DNA of 6,744 bases from Pseudomonadota bacterium (GTDB taxonomy: Bacteria; Pseudomonadota; Gammaproteobacteria; Xanthomonadales; Xanthomonadaceae). Each line of letters starts with the position of its first letter. Position 1 is the first letter of the stretch. The notes beneath the pieces are model-generated. The model saw only the letters and a list, made by a program, of their open reading frames with translations. It was not told the DNA's origin and did not search any database. The position numbers and the translations under genes are program-made. The stretch is taken from positions 1-6,744 of the forward strand of contig JAFAFD010000291.1 of assembly GCA_023423675.1 (NCBI GenBank). Direction: 5' to 3'. Shown one piece after another: positions 1-4,039 of the stretch.

Positions 1-1
1 C

Positions 2-24
2 AGTCGAGCATGGCTCGACTCTAC
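2..24 (-). repeat. SMAG/REP-like GTAG palindrome
   Basis: Positions 2-9 (AGTCGAGC) and 13-20 (GCTCGACT) form a perfect 8-bp stem around a 3-base loop. On the minus strand the element reads GTAG, A-G-T-C-G-A-G-C, CAT, then the complementary arm. A GTAG tetranucleotide at the foot of a short stem is the hallmark of Stenotrophomonas SMAG repeats, a REP family mobilised in trans by RAYT (TnpA-REP) transposases. No partner repeat or RAYT gene is visible, but the element lies at the window edge and may be half of a pair. It could also help end transcription of a gene to the left, though no T-run follows. The assignment to SMAG comes from remembered consensus, not from a search. Confidence 0.75.
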
Positions 25-124
25 AGAGATCCAGCGCATCGGCCCGCAGTGGTCAGCTGGGCGTGGCCGTGTCTGAAGCGGAGGTCCACCGGACCGCGTA
101 CCCTGTTGTCTCCGTAGCGGCATC

Positions 125-129
125 AAGGA
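125..129 (+). promoter_or_regulatory. Ribosome binding site of the dikinase-like gene
   Basis: AAGGA lies 10 bases before the ATG at 140. This is acceptable Shine-Dalgarno spacing and supports the start that gives a complete signal peptide. The 100 bases upstream (25-124) contain a small GGTCC-ACC-GGACC palindrome at 83-95 but no convincing -35/-10 pair. Confidence 0.6.
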
Positions 130-139
130 CCGATCCCGT

Positions 140-2089
140 ATGAATACCTTCTGGTACCGCGCGACCCTGCTGTTGCTGCTGGCCTGCGCCGCACCCGCGC
201 TGGCACAGACCGCACGCAAGCCCTCGGCGTATGAGCATCGCCCTGACGCGGCACAGCAGCCGGCCGAAGGGCCGGACTATCTTCCGCGCATCGACAGCCG
301 CGCACAGTTCATGCAGATGGCCCGCGTCTACAACGCCGGCACGGCGCTGGAAATGCCGCATCTGATCTTCGTCATCGACCGGCGCGAGAACGGGCGCATC
401 TACTACGTCAACACGTGCCGCCACGGCCTGCACGAGCAGTTCGTGCGCCAGCAGCGGCTGCTGCGCTCGATGGACAAGGCCACGGTGAACGCGCAGTACC
501 GTGACCCGCAGCGGCCCTTCCTGTTCGGCACCGTGGCCTGGCAGCGGGATCTGCCGGGATACACCTACGAATTCTGGGAAGGCGACCAGCTGACGGCGCC
601 GCTGTTGCGCGAGGCCGATGCAGTGCTGCGCGCCTCGTTCGCCGATCCGATCCGTTTCAAGACCAATTCCACCGCGCATGAGCAGCTGGCGGGTGAAATG
701 AAGCTGGCCTACGTCAGCCAGGAGGCCCTGCTGCGTGAGCAGCGCTTCCTGCCGCTCAACACCGGGAAGGCGGAGGGGCGCCTGCGCATCGTGCGCACGG
801 AGGCGCAGCTGGCCACGCTGTCGCCGCGCGATATTCCGGTGCTGGATGAGGTGCCGATCGCGCTGGCCCCGGTCGCCGGGTTGGTCACGCAGCGGCCGTC
901 GACCCTGCTCTCGCACGTCAACATGCTGGCCAAGGGCTGGGGCATTCCCAACGTCTACGTGCGTGATGCGCAGGACGCGCTGCGCCAGTACGACGGTCGC
1001 TGGGTGGCGCTGGAGGTGACCGGCAGCGATTACCGGGTGACCCCGTTGGCGCGGCCGGCACGCACGCCCTCTGCCACTGCCGCACGCCCTGTGCAGCGCA
1101 GCCTGCCGCGCCCGGACCTGGCCGTGGTGGCGCTGAAGCCGCTGCAGGCGCTGCGTGCGCGTGACAGCTCGCACTGCGGGGTGAAGGCCGCCAACCTCGG
1201 CACGCTGCGTGCGGTGCTGCCACCGGCGGCACGGGTGCCCGATGGCTTCTGCATTCCGTTCTCGCAGTACCAGGCCATGCAGCAGCGGCTGCAGGTGCCA
1301 CAACGCCTGCGCGAACTGCAGCAGCGGCCGGGGTTCAACAGTGATCCGGCGGTGCGACGTAATGCGCTGGCGTCGCTGCGCACGCAGATCGAGAACGCAC
1401 CGGCCGATGCTGCCTTCGTGCGTGCGCTGGAACGCCAGTGGCGCGACCAGTTGAAGGGCGCGCCGGTGTTCGTGCGCAGCTCGTCCAATTCCGAGGATCT
1501 GCCCGGCTTCAGCGGGGCTGGGCTGTACACCACGGTGCCCAACGTGACCCGCATGGAGGCGGTCGCCAAAGCGGTGCAGACGGTCTGGGCGTCGGTCTAC
1601 AACTTCGAGGCCTACGAAGCGCGCACGGCGGCGGGCCTGCCGCAGGATGCGGTGGCCATGGCGGTGCTGGTGCAGGTGGCCGCGCCGTCGGACAGCTCCG
1701 GGGTGATGATCACCCGCGATCCCTTCGATGCCGCGCGTCGCCATGTCACCTACATCTCGGCCAAGCGCGGGCTGGGCATCCGCGTGGTGGAAGGCCAGCG
1801 ACAGGCCGAGCAGGTGATGTACTCGTCGTGGTCGAAGGCGGTCCAGGTGCTGAGCCGTTCGGCCGAAGACACCCAGCTGGTGGCGCGTGCCGGTGGCGGT
1901 GTGCGCGAGGTGCCGATCACCGGTTCACGGCAGGTGCTGACCGATGCACTGATCGCGCGGTTGGCGCGCATTGGTATCCGCACCAGACAGGCGCTGGGCG
2001 GTGCCGACCAGGACATCGAATGGGCCGTGGTCGGCGATGAGGTGCTGATCCTGCAGTCGCGCCCGTATGTGGAAGGAAGCGCGCGCTAG
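140..2089 (+). CDS. Exported phosphohistidine/ATP-grasp (PEP synthase-like) protein
   Basis: Encodes 649 residues. Residues 1-22 look like a signal peptide, with one Arg, a leucine-rich core and an A-L-A cut before Q23; an L-L-A-C at 13-16 is a weaker lipobox, so a lipoprotein is possible. Residues 45-230 form an N-terminal region I cannot assign. Residues 247-275 match the phosphohistidine swivelling domain of PEP-utilising enzymes: S-H-x4-A-K-G-W-G-I-P, with His259 as the expected phosphorylated residue. Residues 345-649 match the PPDK/PEP-synthase ATP-binding domain: G-x-K-A-A-N-L-G (Lys349), V-R-S-S-S-N-S-E-D-L-P-G-F-S-G-A (445-460, Arg446), G-V-M-I-T-R-D-P (521-528), D-I-E-W (Glu627) and Q-S-R-P (639-642). 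All these motifs look intact. No TIM-barrel PEP/pyruvate domain is present. The order His domain then ATP-grasp is that of glucan, water dikinase; PEP synthase has the reverse. By family, the ATP-grasp would pass a phosphate from ATP to His259 and on to an acceptor. That acceptor is unknown, and export to an ATP-poor compartment is puzzling. Confidence 0.85.
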   Translation: MNTFWYRATLLLLLACAAPALAQTARKPSAYEHRPDAAQQPAEGPDYLPRIDSRAQFMQMARVYNAGTALEMPHLIFVIDRRENGRIYYVNTCRHGLHEQFVRQQRLLRSMDKATVNAQYRDPQRPFLFGTVAWQRDLPGYTYEFWEGDQLTAPLLREADAVLRASFADPIRFKTNSTAHEQLAGEMKLAYVSQEALLREQRFLPLNTGKAEGRLRIVRTEAQLATLSPRDIPVLDEVPIALAPVAGLVTQRPSTLLSHVNMLAKGWGIPNVYVRDAQDALRQYDGRWVALEVTGSDYRVTPLARPARTPSATAARPVQRSLPRPDLAVVALKPLQALRARDSSHCGVKAANLGTLRAVLPPAARVPDGFCIPFSQYQAMQQRLQVPQRLRELQQRPGFNSDPAVRRNALASLRTQIENAPADAAFVRALERQWRDQLKGAPVFVRSSSNSEDLPGFSGAGLYTTVPNVTRMEAVAKAVQTVWASVYNFEAYEARTAAGLPQDAVAMAVLVQVAAPSDSSGVMITRDPFDAARRHVTYISAKRGLGIRVVEGQRQAEQVMYSSWSKAVQVLSRSAEDTQLVARAGGGVREVPITGSRQVLTDALIARLARIGIRTRQALGGADQDIEWAVVGDEVLILQSRPYVEGSAR

Positions 2090-2107
2090 CCCTGCCGGAA
2101 CAGGGCT
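2088..2107. terminator. Hairpin between convergent genes
   Basis: AGCCCTG (2088-2094) and CAGGGCT (2101-2107) form a perfect 7-bp stem with a 6-base loop. The stem begins within the stop codon of the dikinase-like gene and sits 21 bases from the stop of the convergent small gene, so it could serve both transcripts. No T-run follows on either side, so intrinsic termination is not assured; it may only protect 3' ends. Confidence 0.5.
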
Positions 2108-2128
2108 GCTGCGCACGCCACGGGTCGC

Positions 2129-2602
2129 TTACGGTTCCTGGTAGTCGCGCTCGTCGTAGGCGCCATAGACCAGGCAGGTCAGCTGTGCCGATCCATCCTG
2201 GGCGATGGACAGCACACCCATGCTGGTATCGCGCTCGGGCTTCCTGCCCAGCTTGGAGGCGTTGCGCACCGCCGCGGCATTGGCCGAGAGCTTGCTGGTG
2301 TAGCTGGCGCCCAGGTCACCGTCGGGATCGATGTAGACCGAGAACGAGCGGACCTGCAGCCCGAACACGGTGAAGGGCACCGGCGGCTTGATCGGTTCGC
2401 TGGTGCCTTCCCCATTGCCTGACAGCCCTGCCAGGGTCTTGGCCGCGGTGTCCGGGTCGGCGCGGCATTCCAGTGCCGCCTGCAGCGTGGGTGCCAGCTT
2501 CTGCCACTGCGCTGCGTCGATGGTCGTTGCGGCGTGCGCAGTGGGTGCAGCCAGCAGGGCAGCGAAAATCGGGGCGAACATCCGGGTGGGGGTCAATGTC
2601 AT
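2129..2602 (-). CDS. Small secreted protein of unknown function
   Basis: Encodes 157 residues. I do not recognise the family. Residues 1-24 look like a Sec signal peptide (Arg7, hydrophobic stretch about 8-20, A-H-A cut before Ala25), so the mature protein of about 133 residues should be periplasmic or secreted. It holds two cysteines, Cys46 (E-C-R) and Cys143 (L-T-C-L), which could form a disulfide joining both ends of the domain. Its middle (about 75-103) alternates hydrophobic and polar residues around V-Y-I-D-P-D-G-D, as in a small beta-rich fold. The end is acidic and Tyr-rich (A-Y-D-E-R-D-Y-Q-E-P). The ATG at 2602 is chosen because AAAGGA lies 9 bases upstream of it. The in-frame ATG at 2611 touches that site, and earlier starts up to 2746 would bury the signal peptide. 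The gene is convergent with the dikinase-like gene and divergent from yddG. Confidence 0.8.
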   Translation of the reverse strand: MTLTPTRMFAPIFAALLAAPTAHAATTIDAAQWQKLAPTLQAALECRADPDTAAKTLAGLSGNGEGTSEPIKPPVPFTVFGLQVRSFSVYIDPDGDLGASYTSKLSANAAAVRNASKLGRKPERDTSMGVLSIAQDGSAQLTCLVYGAYDERDYQEP

Positions 2603-2611
2603 GACAGTCAT

Positions 2612-2617
2612 TCCTTT
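2612..2617 (-). promoter_or_regulatory. Ribosome binding site deciding the start of the small secreted gene
   Basis: On the minus strand AAAGGA directly abuts the ATG at 2611 (no spacing) but lies 9 bases before the ATG at 2602. Normal spacing therefore favours 2602. The site lies inside the right arm of the 9-bp inverted repeat at 2613-2644, as read on the minus strand. Confidence 0.6.
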
Positions 2618-2644
2618 GCGTGGGGCGGGAATTTTACGCAAAGG
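2613..2644. repeat. Perfect 9-bp inverted repeat over a ribosome binding site
   Basis: CCTTTGCGT (2613-2621) and ACGCAAAGG (2636-2644) are exact inverted copies separated by 14 bases. For the small secreted gene the element spans the candidate -10 box, the likely transcript start and the Shine-Dalgarno sequence. It could be an operator for a dimeric regulator. If transcription starts upstream of 2644, it could instead be an RNA hairpin that hides the Shine-Dalgarno sequence. The symmetry is observed; both roles are inferred. Confidence 0.65.
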
Positions 2645-2659
2645 TGAGTGTTTGAACAG
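2631..2659 (-). promoter_or_regulatory. Candidate promoter of the small secreted gene
   Basis: On the minus strand TAAAAT (2636-2631) resembles a sigma-70 -10 box. A poor -35 match, CTGTTC (2659-2654), lies 17 bases upstream. Transcription would start near 2624, leaving a leader of about 22 bases. The region is distinctly more AT-rich than the surrounding coding DNA. Confidence 0.4.
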
Positions 2660-2666
2660 GACGATA

Positions 2667-2694
2667 TTGCGGCGCAGCATCGAAAGCGTACAAT
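2667..2694 (+). promoter_or_regulatory. Candidate promoter reading towards yddG
   Basis: TTGCGG (2667-2672) and TACAAT (2689-2694) are separated by 16 bases. The -10 matches the sigma-70 consensus at five of six positions; the -35 keeps only TTG. Transcription would start near 2701, giving yddG an untranslated leader of about 200 bases. Its -35 box lies 7 bases from that of the opposite candidate promoter, so the two are back to back. Confidence 0.45.
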
Positions 2695-2760
2695 CCGCTT
2701 CGGCCAGTCGGCTGCTGTAACCCGCCTCCCGCCGTACCCCCTGCAACGCACAGTGCCGGG

Positions 2761-2809
2761 GCGTTCCGGGGACGACGCTACGGACCAGCGTACTCCCCAG
2801 GACCCACGC
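2761..2809 (+). promoter_or_regulatory. Long imperfect hairpin in the yddG leader
   Basis: Nested complementary segments form one long stem: GCGT (2761-2764) with ACGC (2806-2809), TCC (2765-2767) with GGA (2800-2802), GGGGA (2768-2772) with TCCCC (2794-2798), and ACGCT (2775-2779) with AGCGT (2787-2791). This gives 17 base pairs, a 7-base loop, one 2x2 internal loop, a bulged A2799 and bulged CCC 2803-2805. AACGC at 2745-2749 could compete for GCGTT at 2761-2765, giving an alternative fold. It lies downstream of the candidate promoter and about 90 bases before the yddG ATG. It may be a cis-acting leader element or part of a small RNA; I recognise no known RNA family. Nothing else was seen in 2810-2898. 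Confidence 0.45.
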
Positions 2810-2898
2810 GTCCGCATGACCTGCCTGTCCCGCTGTCGGGGCCGGGCGCCTCGCTGCGCGTGCCTTTCAACCGATCGCCTTCTGTTGTCGTCGACCCC

Positions 2899-3849
2899 AT
2901 GTACGGCTTCCGCGCCCTGCGCGCCTCCGCGTCACCCCATCTTCCGACCCTCATCGGCGCCAGCGCCGTGCTGCTGTGGAGCCCGGTCCTGGGCATGCTG
3001 CGCACGATCACCGAGATCTTCGGTGCGGTCGGTGGCGCCGCGCTGGTCTTTACCGCCGCTGCGGTGTTCTCGGCGCTCATCCTGGGCGTGCCGCGACCCT
3101 CGCAGCTGCCGCGACGCTACCTGCTGATCGGCGGTGCGTTGTTCATCGGCACCGAAATCTCGCTGTCGCTGTCCATCGGCCTGGCCCACCATCGTGGGCA
3201 GGCGCTGGAACTGGTGATGATCAACTACCTGTGGCCGTGCCTGACGGTGCTGCTGACCGTGCTCACCCGCATGCAGCGCGGCAACTGGCTGCTGCTGCCG
3301 GCCACCGTGCTGTGCCTGCTGGGCGTGGTGCTGGTCATCACCGGCGAAGGCGCGTGGTCGCCGGCAATGCTGCTGGCCAACCTGCGCAGCAACCCGCTGG
3401 CCTATGCGTTGGCGCTGGCCGCCTCGTGCATGTGGGCGACGTACTCGCTGGTGACCAAGCGCATCGGCGGTTCGCGCAACGCGGTGCCGTTGTTCATGAT
3501 CGCCACCGCCGCGGTGCTGTGGCTGAAGTACGCGCTGGGCGATGCGCCGCCGCTGCACCTGCACTGGGGCGGCCTGGCCCAGGTGGCGATGTTCGGCCTG
3601 CTTACCGCCACCGCCTATTCGTGCTGGAACCATGGCCTGCAGCACGGCAACGTCACCTCGATGGCGATCTTCTCCTACTTCGCCCCGGTGCTGTCGGTGC
3701 TGTGGAGCAGCGTGTGGCTGTCGCTGCACCCGGGCATGGGCTTCGTGCAGGGCGTGGCCTGCGTGACCGCAGGCTCGCTGCTGTGCTGGTGGGCCACCCG
3801 CGCACGGCCGCTGCCGCCCCCGGCGCCGCCGGCCGCACACACGGCCTGA
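2899..3849 (+). CDS. yddG: YddG-type aromatic amino acid exporter (DMT/EamA family)
   Basis: Encodes 316 residues, against about 293 for E. coli YddG, an inner-membrane exporter of Phe, Tyr, Trp and some toxic analogues. It is recognised by stretches conserved with YddG: T-L-I-G-x4-L-L-W-S near 17-28, G-x-V-G-G-A-A near 42-48, M-I-N-Y-L-W-P-C-L-T (107-116), H-G-N-V-T-S-M-A-I-F-S-Y-F-A-P-V-L-S (249-266) and G-S-L-L-C-W-W-A-T-R (292-301). About ten hydrophobic segments are visible, near 17-35, 45-64, 74-94, 105-123, 130-149, 167-183, 194-211, 225-243, 251-274 and 281-299. The tail after 301 is a short Pro/Ala-rich stretch. The ATG at 2899 is preferred because it leaves a short N-terminus before the first helix. 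A GTG at 2860 would add 13 residues. Neither start has a visible Shine-Dalgarno sequence. The actual substrate in this organism is inferred from the family. Confidence 0.85.
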   Translation: MYGFRALRASASPHLPTLIGASAVLLWSPVLGMLRTITEIFGAVGGAALVFTAAAVFSALILGVPRPSQLPRRYLLIGGALFIGTEISLSLSIGLAHHRGQALELVMINYLWPCLTVLLTVLTRMQRGNWLLLPATVLCLLGVVLVITGEGAWSPAMLLANLRSNPLAYALALAASCMWATYSLVTKRIGGSRNAVPLFMIATAAVLWLKYALGDAPPLHLHWGGLAQVAMFGLLTATAYSCWNHGLQHGNVTSMAIFSYFAPVLSVLWSSVWLSLHPGMGFVQGVACVTAGSLLCWWATRARPLPPPAPPAAHTA

Positions 3850-3854
3850 CCCTG

Positions 3855-3875
3855 CGCCTGGCGGCCTGCCGGGCG
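3855..3875 (+). terminator. Hairpin just after yddG
   Basis: CGCCTGGC (3855-3862) and GCCGGGCG (3868-3875) form an 8-bp stem with one G-U pair and a 5-base loop, starting 6 bases after the yddG stop codon. The position suits a terminator, and the next gene has its own long upstream region. No T-run follows, so intrinsic termination is uncertain. Confidence 0.4.
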
Positions 3876-3960
3876 GGGCGCGAATTCCCTTTGTGGTCAG
3901 TCGCTTGCGGGCGCCTTCCGCTGTCTTGCTGCACCGCATGATGTGTCAGTTCCATGACGC

Positions 3961-3969
3961 TGCTACTTT
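3961..3969 (+). promoter_or_regulatory. Weak extended -10 candidate upstream of the TonB-dependent receptor
   Basis: TGC followed by TACTTT has the form of an extended -10 box, but no good -35 lies 16-18 bases upstream. It is the best sigma-70-like candidate in the 190-base gap between yddG and the receptor and would give a leader of about 65 bases. Confidence 0.2.
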
Positions 3970-3980
3970 TCGTGTCCCCC

Positions 3981-4003
3981 GGTGTCATTTCTTGATCGAC
4001 ACC
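3981..4003. repeat. Inverted repeat upstream of the receptor gene
   Basis: GGTGTC (3981-3986) and GACACC (3998-4003) are perfect inverted copies separated by 11 bases. The pair lies 37-59 bases before the receptor start, just after the weak -10 candidate. An operator or a leader hairpin is possible; chance is also plausible for 6-bp arms. Confidence 0.35.
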
Positions 4004-4039
4004 CTCGACCGCCAGTAGCAGTGATTGCAAGGGATTTTC

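Noticed and set aside
53..1744. 563-codon open frame on the minus strand opposite the dikinase-like gene
   Set aside because: Same cause: it is codon-registered with a clearly real gene and its product is Arg/His/Gln-rich without recognisable motifs.
2714..2723. GGGTTACAGC on the minus strand, as in the 3' part of E. coli 6S RNA
   Set aside because: Only ten bases agree. No matching central bubble or closing stem was found around it, so it is treated as coincidence.
2603..2746. N-terminal extension of the small secreted protein to an upstream start
   Set aside because: It would place 48 residues before a well-formed signal peptide and run through the promoter-like region; the ATG at 2602 has correctly spaced AAAGGA.
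2648..3127. Cys/Arg-rich 159-codon frame, including a possible leader peptide from the ATG at 2816
   Set aside because: It has no ribosome binding site, overlaps yddG out of frame, and holds no run of aromatic codons as expected for amino acid attenuation.
2976..3941. 321-codon plus-strand frame overlapping yddG
   Set aside because: YddG is recognisable by many conserved motifs in its own frame; this second frame gives an Ala/Gly/Arg-rich product without a domain.
3850..4039. Possible gene or RNA in the gap between yddG and the receptor
   Set aside because: Apart from the hairpin after yddG, a weak -10 candidate, one inverted repeat and the receptor ribosome binding site, I see no coding frame with supporting signals and no tRNA-like fold.
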